A DNA stretch of 64,000 nt from contig JAOAGQ010000043.1 of assembly GCA_026415675.1 (NCBI GenBank), forward strand, positions 1 to 64,000, read 5' to 3'. This DNA comes from Syntrophorhabdaceae bacterium (GTDB lineage: Bacteria; Desulfobacterota; Syntrophorhabdia; Syntrophorhabdales; Syntrophorhabdaceae). The position numbers were made by a program, and so were the translations under genes. This document shows positions 1-9,651 of this stretch, in pieces; within the stretch, counting starts at the first letter, position 1; each line of letters opens with the position of its first letter. A model generated the notes under the pieces. The model saw only the letters and a program-made list of their open reading frames with translations, searched no databases and was not told the origin of the DNA.

Positions 1-1
1 C

Positions 2-328
2 CCCGCAAGTAACCTGTCAAAATACTTAACTGGTTTACAGGCAGCGGATCCAGCGGCCTATACTGCATTTAAGGCAACCCTTGATAGTATCGTTGCAAGG
101 GGTAGTAACAGTGCCCTTTCATCCCTTGCCAATCTCGCAACTTCCGTTGAAACAGATCCGAACGGCACAAACGCCGTATCAGCAGTACAGACGGTCTTAA
201 AGGATGCCCAGACGAACTATGCAACCATGATGGAGACGATGCTTGCGACACTACACCCCGGATACTATGCAACGGTCAAACACGTGGGCAATCAAGTATA
301 TGTAACGACCCTCCATAAAAAACAGTGA
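2..328 (+). CDS. Unknown protein, 3' end only
   Basis: A frame open from the left edge to a TGA shows the last 108 residues of a protein whose start lies outside the window. The visible part is rich in Ala, Thr, Ser and Asn, has few charged residues and ends in a short basic tail (LHKKQ). That composition suggests a secreted or surface protein, but I recognise no family and assign no function. A strong intrinsic terminator begins 12 nt after the stop, so this is probably the last gene of its transcript. Confidence 0.6.
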   Translation, partial: PASNLSKYLTGLQAADPAAYTAFKATLDSIVARGSNSALSSLANLATSVETDPNGTNAVSAVQTVLKDAQTNYATMMETMLATLHPGYYATVKHVGNQVYVTTLHKKQ

Positions 329-340
329 TCAAATGAGATA

Positions 341-375
341 AAAAAGGCGCTTCCCCATCGGAAGCGCCTTTTTTT
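341..375 (+). terminator. Intrinsic terminator
   Basis: Perfect 11-bp stem (344-354 with 360-370, arm aaggcgcttcc), 5-nt loop and a run of seven T. It ends the transcript of the unknown gene to its left. The A-rich left flank means it could also stop minus-strand transcription. Confidence 0.93.
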
Positions 376-388
376 GTATGGTGGTTTT

Positions 389-913
389 GTGTTGTTTCTT
401 AAAAATAACAATTTAGGTTATGGTTTAAAAGGGGCTATCTACAGGATAATTCTTTTTCTTTTCCTTTTTGTGCCCATTTACCTTTTCGGCCAGACCCAGC
501 AAGATATAGAAAACATCCTCAATTCCGCAGAAGGTCTATTTAAATCCATGAAGGTCAAAAATTATAAGGAGATATGGAACCACCTCTCTGAGAGGTCAAA
601 AAAGACGATCATAAGCGATGTGTATAAGGAACTTTCGAAAAAAGAGAGGGATAAATACACAGAAGAGCGGATCAGGGAAGATTTCGAAAGATGCGGCACT
701 ATCTGTAACTCCTACTGGAATGTTTTTTTGATGAACTTTGACCCCGATTTAGCCCTTGAACAGAGCACCTGGAAGATAGGTTCAATAAAAAAGGATAGTG
801 CAGAGGTAATTCTAAAGCATAAGACGTCCCCCAAGCCTGCCATAATCAAGATGTATAGAGAAAATGAGAGGTGGAGGGTGGGGCTTACCGAGTCCTTCTG
901 GGCGAGGAAGTGA
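389..913 (+). CDS. Hypothetical protein with N-terminal signal or anchor
   Basis: No family recognised. About 174 residues, with a hydrophobic segment near residues 16-34 (IILFLFLFVPIYLFG) that looks like an uncleaved signal or single membrane anchor. A charged soluble domain follows, containing DVYKELSKKERDKY and two Cys (CGTIC). A TTG at 374 would put the start inside the upstream terminator T-run, so GTG 389 or TTG 392, 4-7 nt after a GGTGG, is more likely. The start is uncertain. The protein is probably exported and faces the periplasm. The next gene starts 9 nt downstream, so the two may be co-transcribed. Confidence 0.6.
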   Translation: MLFLKNNNLGYGLKGAIYRIILFLFLFVPIYLFGQTQQDIENILNSAEGLFKSMKVKNYKEIWNHLSERSKKTIISDVYKELSKKERDKYTEERIREDFERCGTICNSYWNVFLMNFDPDLALEQSTWKIGSIKKDSAEVILKHKTSPKPAIIKMYRENERWRVGLTESFWARK

Positions 914-922
914 GGTAAATAT

Positions 923-1408
923 ATGGCAGACTATGATGATGAGAGGCCAAACTGGCGGGAGATAGACAGGAAAAAGGATAGAAGCAGACACTATGGAAGG
1001 CAGGATAAGACCGAAAAGAAAGATCTGCCGAAAGATAGGTGGAACATGGCAAGGCGGAAAGAGGCCCTCGATAGGCTCTTTATGGGGGATAAAGGCACAG
1101 TTGAGCACGATAGGGCTTATAACAGGATCCACAAAACTTACGGAACTGCCAGTTTTGCCACAAATGTAAAGAGATACATAGAAAAGTACGGTCTCCCCGA
1201 TGATGTATCGACACTCCTTCTCTGTCTCGATACAAAGGAGAAGGAGGTCGTTTTACCGGTGATGGATAAACTTGCCTTAGTTTATAAGGCTTCTACGCCT
1301 CGGGAAAAGGAAGATATTAAAAGAAAGCTCTCCATCATAAAAATGACGGATAAATCGATTGAAATAAGGGAAAAGGCGGAAGAGGTGTTGCACCTTATCT
1401 TTGCCTAA
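923..1408 (+). CDS. Hypothetical charged helical protein
   Basis: A 161-residue protein with a very charged, probably disordered N-terminus (residues 1-50, rich in Asp, Arg and Lys). A helical C-terminal half follows, containing YIEKYGLPDDVSTLLLCLDTKEKEVV and ending in EEVLHLIFA. The alternating helices in residues 90-160 resemble a short HEAT-like or helical-bundle unit, but I cannot name a family. There is no signal peptide, so it should be cytoplasmic. It follows the preceding hypothetical by 9 nt, and its stop overlaps the convergent cysteine-rich gene by 4 nt. Function unknown. Confidence 0.65.
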   Translation: MADYDDERPNWREIDRKKDRSRHYGRQDKTEKKDLPKDRWNMARRKEALDRLFMGDKGTVEHDRAYNRIHKTYGTASFATNVKRYIEKYGLPDDVSTLLLCLDTKEKEVVLPVMDKLALVYKASTPREKEDIKRKLSIIKMTDKSIEIREKAEEVLHLIFA

Positions 1409-1596
1409 CCCTTATCCCTTATAAACCTCCTGATTGAACGGTCGTATGTGGCCTCCCCTTCCTTTGAGAAGAAGCAACCGGGGATCTCGTTCATCTTTAA
1501 GTGGTAGGAGACACACTCACAGCATCTACCCTTTTTATCACAGGGTTCATAGGTACAGGTGCATCTCTTTTTATTCTTATCTAGGGAACACTCCAT
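1405..1596 (-). CDS. Small cysteine-rich protein (DUF6485-like)
   Basis: A 63-residue protein with seven Cys in its first half: C3, then CTC, C, CC and C within residues 12-28 (motifs CTCTYEPC and GRCCEC). It probably binds a metal or Fe-S cluster. It resembles the DUF6485 family of small cysteine-rich proteins in anaerobes, a call made from memory of the Cys pattern. A clear AAGGAGGGG precedes the ATG. It is the third gene of a minus-strand run after enolase and LarA. The role is unknown; its abundance of Cys fits an anaerobic cytoplasm. Confidence 0.7.
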   Translation of the reverse strand: MECSLDKNKKRCTCTYEPCDKKGRCCECVSYHLKMNEIPGCFFSKEGEATYDRSIRRFIRDKG

Positions 1597-1617
1597 AGCC
1601 CCTCCTTATAAAGGAAT

Positions 1618-2874
1618 TTAATCACAAAAAGTCAACGTACTTGAGCCGTTGGGTATGATGTAACACAACTTCTCAGAGCCGTCATCGACTTCATAAATCG
1701 CATCCATTACGTCCTTCTTCGGGATAAGCCCCATCTTTTTTACGGTCTCATCCTCGAGCTCTGATACAAAATAGATCCTGCACCTCTCTGCCTTTAGCCT
1801 CGTTGCATAGGCGGTCTGGGAATAGACCTTATCGCTTTTCCTCACATGGGGTTCCATCTCAAAAGAAGACCCGTAATCAAACCACTTCAAGAATTCACCG
1901 CTTCCAAGACCGTCTTTACATTCACCGACAACAACCATCGAGCCCCCATCTTTTATAGCACCCATCGCGTGTTCTATCGCCTTATGGGACTGGATAAAGT
2001 TTATATCCTTTGGAAACCCCCCTACACTCACCACTACAACATCCGCCCTTTCATCCACCTTAACCTGAAAATACCTTTTATACCATTCGCACCCTTCTTC
2101 ATGGGCATACCTTATATGACCGGAAAAGATATTCACAATGTTCTTTTTATCATCGAGGACTGTATTTATAAGAAACATAGGGGTCTTTATCAGGGAAATC
2201 CCCTCCATGATCTCCTCATGCATGGGGTTACCGTGGAGTACGCCTGACCTTGCCTTTTCGTGTTTTCCCGGCTTCTCTTTGTTGAATACCTCCCTGTGGA
2301 TGCCTATTATGGTCTCATAGCCTGCAATCCCTGGGAATATGGACTTCCTTCCTCCTCCAAACCCTGCGAGATAATGGAAGTTTATAGAACCTGTAACAAT
2401 CGCCGCATCTGCCTCAAGAAGCATTTTGTTTAGCACCACATCCAGACCGGATCGGGTCTTTCCGAAAGGGGCAAGGACTTTCTCATCGAAACAGTCGTGG
2501 TCTACACAGGGTATCTCCTTAAAAATCCTTTCCGACACTATATTTCTCTGTTCCTCTTCCGTATGTTTCCTGTGGTTCCCCATCGCAAAGATGATCTTTA
2601 CCGTGTGGTCCTTTAGGTACTGATCCTTTAGAATGGGGAGTATACGCTCCATCGCCGCATACCTTGTCACATCAGGAACAACGATCAGGATCTCTTTAAA
2701 CGGTCTCACCCATTCTGAAAACCGCTCTTCCTGAATAGGGTTTTCAAGGCTATTTAAAAGGGTCTCATAAACGGGCAGGGCAGGGGGGTCCCTATGTGTC
2801 AAAGTAGATACCTTCCATGAGCTGGGTAAATCGACCCTTATGGACCTCTCACCATATTTTAGAGCATACTCCAT
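1618..2874 (-). CDS. larA: LarA-family nickel-dependent racemase (DUF2088)
   Basis: A 418-residue member of the lactate racemase LarA family. LarA uses a nickel-pincer nucleotide (NPN) cofactor to racemise 2-hydroxy acids by hydride transfer. Visible motifs are GNHRKHT (around residue 99), CVDHDCFD, and HYLAGFGGGRKSIFPGI, whose Lys corresponds to the covalent NPN-binding lysine of LarA. The His residues of the first two motifs match the catalytic pair. Length is normal. The gene starts 18 nt after enolase on the same strand. The cofactor genes larB, larC and larE are not in the window. The family includes racemases and epimerases for several 2-hydroxy acids, so the substrate cannot be assigned. 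Confidence 0.88.
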   Translation of the reverse strand: MEYALKYGERSIRVDLPSSWKVSTLTHRDPPALPVYETLLNSLENPIQEERFSEWVRPFKEILIVVPDVTRYAAMERILPILKDQYLKDHTVKIIFAMGNHRKHTEEEQRNIVSERIFKEIPCVDHDCFDEKVLAPFGKTRSGLDVVLNKMLLEADAAIVTGSINFHYLAGFGGGRKSIFPGIAGYETIIGIHREVFNKEKPGKHEKARSGVLHGNPMHEEIMEGISLIKTPMFLINTVLDDKKNIVNIFSGHIRYAHEEGCEWYKRYFQVKVDERADVVVVSVGGFPKDINFIQSHKAIEHAMGAIKDGGSMVVVGECKDGLGSGEFLKWFDYGSSFEMEPHVRKSDKVYSQTAYATRLKAERCRIYFVSELEDETVKKMGLIPKKDVMDAIYEVDDGSEKLCYIIPNGSSTLTFCD

Positions 2875-2892
2875 TCATATTCTCCAAAAATT

Positions 2893-4272
<1,380 letters not shown>

Positions 4273-4286
4273 TCAAGGAGGTGAAT

Positions 4287-5009
4287 ATGTCTTACAGAAC
4301 CTTTTTTTATGCAGCATTTGCCCTATACCTTCTCTTTGCCCCTTTCGGTATCTCTGCCGGGGAGGATGTGGATCCCAAGATATTGGAAAAATTTAAAAAA
4401 TCTTATCCGATGGCTCAGGCGGAGAGGTTAAACAAGACCGACATTGAAGGCATGTACGAGGTGATTGCCCCGGGGAGGATATTCTACTATTTTCCAGAAA
4501 AAAACTATCTCTTTGCAGGGGCCCTCTGGGCCTCCCCTAATAGAAACCTTACAGAGGAGAGGCTCGGTGAAATTCTCACAGAAAAGGTAAAAGCTCTACC
4601 CCTTGAAAAGGCTTTAAAGATAGGGGATGGCAAGATAAAGGTCATCGAGTTCACAGACCCCGACTGTCCCTACTGCAGGGATGCATCTAAATTCCTCTCT
4701 TCCCAGTCAAATATTACCCGTTATATTTTCTTCACCCCCCTTCCCATCCATAAAGAGGCGGAACAGAAGATAAAATATATATTCTGCGCCAAAGACAGGG
4801 AGAGGGCATACGAAGAGGCGATGACAGGTAAACTTGACAACAAAAAATTCGAAATATGTAACGATGATAAAGTGGTAAGACTCTTAAACGAACATAAACA
4901 GATTTCAGCATCGGTTGGGATAAACAGTACCCCTCAGTTCTGGATAAATGGTAAAAGGGTGGCAGGGGCCAATATAAACCTCATGAAAAGCCTCCTCGGC
5001 GTGAAATAG
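4287..5009 (+). CDS. DsbC-like periplasmic thiol:disulfide isomerase
   Basis: A 240-residue exported protein with an N-terminal signal peptide (cleavage probably after ISA near residue 24). A DsbC/G-type dimerisation region spans about residues 30-95, and a thioredoxin-fold domain carries the active-site motif DPDCPYC. The cis-Pro motif appears as NSTPQFWINGKRV, and a second Cys pair (FCAKD and EICND) matches the structural disulfide of DsbC. Such proteins isomerise wrong disulfides in the periplasm or help cytochrome c maturation. ATG 4287 is chosen over GTG 4281 because AAGGAGG sits 5 nt upstream of it. The gene is monocistronic between divergent eno and convergent gpsA. Confidence 0.85.
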   Translation: MSYRTFFYAAFALYLLFAPFGISAGEDVDPKILEKFKKSYPMAQAERLNKTDIEGMYEVIAPGRIFYYFPEKNYLFAGALWASPNRNLTEERLGEILTEKVKALPLEKALKIGDGKIKVIEFTDPDCPYCRDASKFLSSQSNITRYIFFTPLPIHKEAEQKIKYIFCAKDRERAYEEAMTGKLDNKKFEICNDDKVVRLLNEHKQISASVGINSTPQFWINGKRVAGANINLMKSLLGVK

Positions 5010-5053
5010 AGACGGGCAGATATAGTGGTTCCGATAAATAATGGAGGAGGACT

Positions 5054-6049
5054 CTAATAGAATTCTTCCTTCAGGGCCCTTCTCTTTATATCGTTTATGG
5101 AGTCCTGAAGCCTTTTTCCATTGAATATAACCATATAGAGTTCTTCCGTTATAGGCATATCGATGGAGAGTCTCTTTGAGAGTTCATATGCGGCCTTAAC
5201 GGTATAATACCCTTCCACCACCATGTTCTGGGCGCTTATGATATCCTCAGGTTTCTTACCCTTTGCAAGTTCGTTTCCAAAGGCCCTGTTTCTACTTAAG
5301 TGGCCGTATGATGTGAGGATTAAATCACCCATCCCTGATAAGCCCATAAAGGTCTTCTCTTTGGCACCCATAGCACGACCAAGCCTCATGATCTCCACAA
5401 GGGCCCTTGTTGCGTAAGCGGCCTGCGTATTCGTCCCGAGCCCAAGCCCTTCTATGATACCTGCCCCGATGGCCATCACATTCTTCATCGCCCCCCCTAA
5501 CTCAACCCCTATAACATCTCTACTCGTATAGATGCGAAAATTATCGGAATGTAGGTTTTTCTGAAAATCATAGGCTACCCTACTTTTGTTCGATGCTATC
5601 ACCACCGATGTAAACATATCGAGGGCTACCTCTTTGGCAAAGGATGGGCCCGATAAGACGGCAACAGAAGGATTTTTCACCCCTAACAGTATCTGTACTA
5701 CCTCGCTCATACGGAGTAACGTACCGTTTTCTATACCTTTGGTGAGGATCAGGATGTTCTTATCGGAAAGTTCCGCTGAGATCTTACCGATCGTCTCTCT
5801 TAATGCGATGGAGGGGGTAGCGATTACTACGTCCTTTGAGAATAGCGGTATATCCCGAAGATCCTTTGTAAAATTTATATTTTCCGGTAGATCAAAGCCT
5901 GGCAGGTACATATCGTTTACCCTATTGCGTAAGAGTTGTCCGTAGAGGTTCTCTTCATAGACCCATAAGAGTACCTCGATACCCTTTCTCGCACAGTGGA
6001 TAGAAAAGGCGGTACCCCATGCCCCTGCCCCGATGATACTGATCCTCAT
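5054..6049 (-). CDS. gpsA: Glycerol-3-phosphate dehydrogenase [NAD(P)+]
   Basis: Reduces dihydroxyacetone phosphate to sn-glycerol 3-phosphate for phospholipid synthesis, in the cytoplasm. The 331-residue protein starts with the Rossmann motif IIGAGAWGTAFS. It also has the family signatures LSGPSFAKEV, the catalytic Lys in GGAMKNVMAIGAGI, and GLSGMGDLILT. Length is typical. It begins 12 nt after the gyrA stop on the same strand, so the two are probably one transcript. Its end is convergent with the DsbC-like gene, with no clear terminator between them. Confidence 0.96.
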   Translation of the reverse strand: MRISIIGAGAWGTAFSIHCARKGIEVLLWVYEENLYGQLLRNRVNDMYLPGFDLPENINFTKDLRDIPLFSKDVVIATPSIALRETIGKISAELSDKNILILTKGIENGTLLRMSEVVQILLGVKNPSVAVLSGPSFAKEVALDMFTSVVIASNKSRVAYDFQKNLHSDNFRIYTSRDVIGVELGGAMKNVMAIGAGIIEGLGLGTNTQAAYATRALVEIMRLGRAMGAKEKTFMGLSGMGDLILTSYGHLSRNRAFGNELAKGKKPEDIISAQNMVVEGYYTVKAAYELSKRLSIDMPITEELYMVIFNGKRLQDSINDIKRRALKEEFY

Positions 6050-6061
6050 ATATCTTATTCC

Positions 6062-8476
6062 TCAATCTTCACTTACAACCACGGCACCACTTATCTTTTC
6101 CCCTTCCTTTAGATCCATGAGTTTTACCCCCAGACCTCCCCTTTTCTGGATGGGGATATCCTGAACCTTGAAGCGTATGGTTCTCCCCGTATCCGTAACG
6201 AGGATCACCTCATCGTTCTCTTTTATCTGTTTCAGGCAGACAACCTGACCGTTCTTTTCCCTGCACCTCACGTTGATTATCCCTTTGCCACCCCTTGACT
6301 GGATCCTGTATTCATCGCATGGGGCCCTCTTCCCAAAACCTTTCTCCGTAACGGTAAAGACGTTGCATTCGGGGCTCACCTTCTCAACGGAGGCCACCTC
6401 ATCCTCCTTCAGCAGTCTAATACCCCTTATTCCGTATGCGGTCCTTCCCATGGGCCTCACTTCCTTTTCGTTGAACCTGATAGACATCCCCTTCTTTGTC
6501 GCAATGATAATCTCATTCTCTCCTTCTGTTTCGAGGACATCTATAAGGGTATCTCCCTCGGGAAGACCGATCACCCTTATACCTGAAGAACGGATATTCT
6601 TTAAGGCCCCGAGGCTCACCTTCTTGACCTGGCCTTTTTTCGTTACAAGTAAAAGGTATTTATCCTCGCTGAACTCCTTTACGTGGGCAATGGCCGCTAT
6701 CCTCTCGTTTTTATCCATATGGATCAGGTTTACTATGGGCTTCCCCCTTGAGGACATCGGGGCCTCCGGTATCTCATGCACCTTTACCATGTGGGCCTTT
6801 CCACTGTTTGTAAAGAATATGATATAGCTGTGGGTGGAGGCGGTGTAGAGATGGTCAACAAAGTCCTCATCCTTCACTATTATCCCTATCCTCCCCTTAC
6901 CACCCCTCGCCTGGTGTTTGTACTGGTCGAGGGGGGTTCTCTTTATATAACCGTTGAAGGTTATGGTCACCACCACCTCTTCCTCTTTAATCATATCCTC
7001 TACTTTAATCTCGGGGAGTTCATCCACGATCTCTGTTAACCTGCCATCGCCGTATTTTTCTCTCACCTCCACCAGTTCCTCTTTTACCACATTTAAGAGT
7101 ATCCTCTCCTCCCTCAATATCTCCTCGAGTCTCCTTATCTCCTCTACTGTAGCTTTAAAGTCTTCCATAATCTTATTTCTCTCGAGGGATGTAAGCCTCT
7201 GGAGTCTCATCTCGAGGATACTTGTCGCCTGTTTTTCTGAAAAACCAAACCTATCCATAAGGGATATTCTTGCCTCTTGAACATTCTTCGACTTCTTGAT
7301 AAGACTTATAATCTCATCTATATGTTCGAGGGCCTTCTTTAAACCTTCCAGTATGTGGAGTCTCTCCCTCGCTTTGTTTAGCTCAAAGGTAGACCTCTTT
7401 GTGACGATCTCCTTCCTGAATTTTACAAACTCTCCGATCAACTGGATAAGATTTAAGGTCTTAGGTTCGTTGTTCACTATGGTCAGGAAAATGATACCGA
7501 ATGTGGTCTGAAGCTGGGTATGTTTGTACAGCTTATTCAGGATGGGCATCGCCATCTCCCCCCTTTTCAATTCAAGGACTATCCTCATACCCTCCCGGTT
7601 AGACTCATCCTTTATGTTCGATATACCTTCTATTCTCTTCGTGTTGATAAGCTCCACTATATTTTCAATGAGCCTCGCCTTGTTTACCTGATAGGGTATT
7701 TCGGTGATGACGATCGCCTCTCTACCGTCTTTCTTCTTCTCGATCACCGCCCTTGCCCTCAGGATTATATGGCCCTTCCCTGTCTCATAGGCCTCCCTTA
7801 TCCCCTGTCTTCCGTAAATTATGGCCCGAGTAGGAAAGTCAGGTCCTGGTATGAGCCCCATCATTTCATCAAGGGTGATCGAAGGGTTATCTATATAGGC
7901 AATAATACCGTTTATGATCTCTGTGAGGTTATGGGGAGGGATATTTGTCGCCATACCGACGGCGATACCGGAAGAACCGTTTATGAGTAAATTTGGTATT
8001 TTAGAGGGAAGGACCGTAGGTTCGATTAAGGAGTCGTCATAGTTGGGTTTAAATACCACGGTCTCCTTCTCTATGTCCTTTAATATCTCCTCTGCCATCC
8101 TCGTGAGCCTTACTTCTGTATACCTCATGGCAGCAGGGGCATCGCCGTCGATGGAACCAAAGTTTCCCTGTCCGTCTATCAGCGGGTATCTTAAGGAAAA
8201 ATCCTGTACCATCCTTGTGATCGCATCGTATACCGCCTGGTCACCGTGGGGATGGTACTTACCTATCACATCTCCCACAACCCTTGCGGATTTTTTGTAT
8301 GGCTTGTCATGGGTATTACCCAGTTCATACATTGCATAGAGTATCCTCCTGTGGACAGGTTTCAACCCATCCCGTATATCGGGCAATGCCCTGCCTATAA
8401 TCGTGCTCATCGCATAGTCGAGATACGACCTCTTCATCTCCTCTTCAATAGGTACAGTCATAACGGATGCATGCAT
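6062..8476 (-). CDS. gyrA: DNA gyrase subunit A
   Basis: The breakage-reunion subunit of DNA gyrase, which introduces negative supercoils using the ATPase GyrB (gyrB is not in the window). The 804-residue protein carries the quinolone-binding helix region ([13 protein letters not shown]), the catalytic Tyr119 in AAMRYTE, and six C-terminal beta-pinwheel repeats. The GyrA box QARGGKG marks it as gyrase rather than ParC. The residue matching E. coli Ser83 is Gln80 here (codon at 8237-8239), while the residue matching Asp87 is kept. ATG 8476 is preferred to TTG 8479 because GGAGG lies 7 nt upstream of the ATG. Confidence 0.97.
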   Translation of the reverse strand: MHASVMTVPIEEEMKRSYLDYAMSTIIGRALPDIRDGLKPVHRRILYAMYELGNTHDKPYKKSARVVGDVIGKYHPHGDQAVYDAITRMVQDFSLRYPLIDGQGNFGSIDGDAPAAMRYTEVRLTRMAEEILKDIEKETVVFKPNYDDSLIEPTVLPSKIPNLLINGSSGIAVGMATNIPPHNLTEIINGIIAYIDNPSITLDEMMGLIPGPDFPTRAIIYGRQGIREAYETGKGHIILRARAVIEKKKDGREAIVITEIPYQVNKARLIENIVELINTKRIEGISNIKDESNREGMRIVLELKRGEMAMPILNKLYKHTQLQTTFGIIFLTIVNNEPKTLNLIQLIGEFVKFRKEIVTKRSTFELNKARERLHILEGLKKALEHIDEIISLIKKSKNVQEARISLMDRFGFSEKQATSILEMRLQRLTSLERNKIMEDFKATVEEIRRLEEILREERILLNVVKEELVEVREKYGDGRLTEIVDELPEIKVEDMIKEEEVVVTITFNGYIKRTPLDQYKHQARGGKGRIGIIVKDEDFVDHLYTASTHSYIIFFTNSGKAHMVKVHEIPEAPMSSRGKPIVNLIHMDKNERIAAIAHVKEFSEDKYLLLVTKKGQVKKVSLGALKNIRSSGIRVIGLPEGDTLIDVLETEGENEIIIATKKGMSIRFNEKEVRPMGRTAYGIRGIRLLKEDEVASVEKVSPECNVFTVTEKGFGKRAPCDEYRIQSRGGKGIINVRCREKNGQVVCLKQIKENDEVILVTDTGRTIRFKVQDIPIQKRGGLGVKLMDLKEGEKISGAVVVSED

Positions 8477-8558
8477 CAAAGGGCCTCCATTTTAATCGAA
8501 TTTGAAATTGTGGATTTCAGAATAAATATGTCTTTAATCTACCATAAAGATTAACCTG

Positions 8559-8586
8559 TTGACAAATGAGAAGATATTAATAGAAA
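8559..8586 (+). promoter_or_regulatory. Promoter for the lipoprotein-truA pair
   Basis: TTGACA (8559-8564), a 16-nt spacer and TAGAAA (8581-8586). The start codon at 8596 follows the -10 box by only 9 nt and no ribosome site is visible, so a leaderless or almost leaderless mRNA is predicted. Confidence 0.6.
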
Positions 8587-8595
8587 ATAAATACC

Positions 8596-8862
8596 ATGAG
8601 ATTAGCCTGTATATGTCTTATTTCCTTCTTGATCCTTTTAGGAGCCACCTCCTGCAACAAAGAGGTCAAAGGCCTTAAAGAGGAGATCAGGCTTTTAAGG
8701 GAGGAAAACAATTTTTTAAGGGCCGAGAACATAAGCCTTAAAAAGGAACTGGAAGAACTCTATAAAAGGCTTGATGGTAAGTCTTCTATGGCAGGAAAGG
8801 AAAGTTTGCCTTCAAATACAACCCAGAAAATAGAAGGGAACGGCCAGAAGAAGGCCCGATGA
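8596..8862 (+). CDS. Small coiled-coil lipoprotein
   Basis: An 88-residue protein with a type II signal peptide (hydrophobic residues 3-16, lipobox-like GATSC with Cys20). A heptad-rich helix spans residues 25-60 (KGLKEEIRLLREENNFLRAENISLKK split across the coil), followed by a Ser/Gln/Lys tail. It resembles the small Lpp-like or coiled-coil lipoproteins that sit in the inner or outer membrane, but no named family is evident. Its TGA overlaps the truA ATG (ATGA), so translation is coupled. No ribosome site precedes the ATG; see the promoter entry. Confidence 0.7.
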   Translation: MRLACICLISFLILLGATSCNKEVKGLKEEIRLLREENNFLRAENISLKKELEELYKRLDGKSSMAGKESLPSNTTQKIEGNGQKKAR

Positions 8863-9593
8863 GAAACATCGCTCTCATTGTATCATACGATGGGACCAGC
8901 TATCACGGATGGCAATGTCAGCCGAACTTAAGAACCATTGAACAGACCCTAAAGGAAGGGATAGAAAGGATAGTAAACCATCCGATAAAGATGTATAGCG
9001 GTGCCAGAACGGACAGGGGTGTCCACGCATACGGACAGGTGGTAAGCTTTCTTACCGAATCGCGGGTGGCCAGAAAAGGCCTAATCCTGGGGCTAAATAG
9101 CCTTCTGCCTCAGGATATAAGGGTAATTGATGCAGTGGATAAGGATATGGATTTTAATGCCCGTTATTCGGCAAAGAGTAAACTTTATATCTATACCATC
9201 TTGAATACCCCTTACGATTCCCCTTTTTATACAAGATACACATGGCATATACCCTACCCTATGGATACCCCTTCTATGAACAGGGCGATAAGATATATCC
9301 TTGGAGCCCATGACTTTTCCTCCTTCAAAAAAAAGGATGAGGTCTATAAAAGCCATATAAGAGAGATCCTTATGGCAGGGGTGAAAAGGCGGGGACCTTT
9401 CATCCATATCTTTGTAGAAGGCACAGGTTTTATGAGGTATATGGTGAGGAATATCGTGGGTACCATCACCTATGTAGGTTTTGGAAAAATATCAGAAGCG
9501 GATTTTCTCTCCATTCTAAACGCAAAGGACAGGGATGCCGCAGGGCCAACAGCCCCAGCAAAGGGCCTCGCCCTAAGAAGGATAACATATTGA
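8859..9593 (+). CDS. truA: tRNA pseudouridine synthase A
   Basis: Converts uridines 38-40 in the tRNA anticodon arm to pseudouridine. The 244-residue protein shows the TruA fold and signatures: SYDGTSYHGWQ at the N-terminus, the catalytic Asp in SGARTDRGVHA, FNARYSAKSK and the C-terminal GTGFMRYMVRNIVGT motif. Length is typical. It overlaps the small lipoprotein gene by 4 nt and shares its promoter. The following 58 nt before the convergent ThDP gene contain no good terminator. Confidence 0.96.
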   Translation: MRNIALIVSYDGTSYHGWQCQPNLRTIEQTLKEGIERIVNHPIKMYSGARTDRGVHAYGQVVSFLTESRVARKGLILGLNSLLPQDIRVIDAVDKDMDFNARYSAKSKLYIYTILNTPYDSPFYTRYTWHIPYPMDTPSMNRAIRYILGAHDFSSFKKKDEVYKSHIREILMAGVKRRGPFIHIFVEGTGFMRYMVRNIVGTITYVGFGKISEADFLSILNAKDRDAAGPTAPAKGLALRRITY

Positions 9594-9651
9594 CATTTTT
9601 ACATTTTTTGGATTTTTGGGGATTTAGACTAAAAAGACCTCGACAGGTTTC

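Noticed and set aside
6273-8554. Several long plus-strand frames opposite gyrA
   Set aside because: They are antisense shadows of a clearly conserved gene, rich in Ser/Leu/Phe as expected from the reverse strand.
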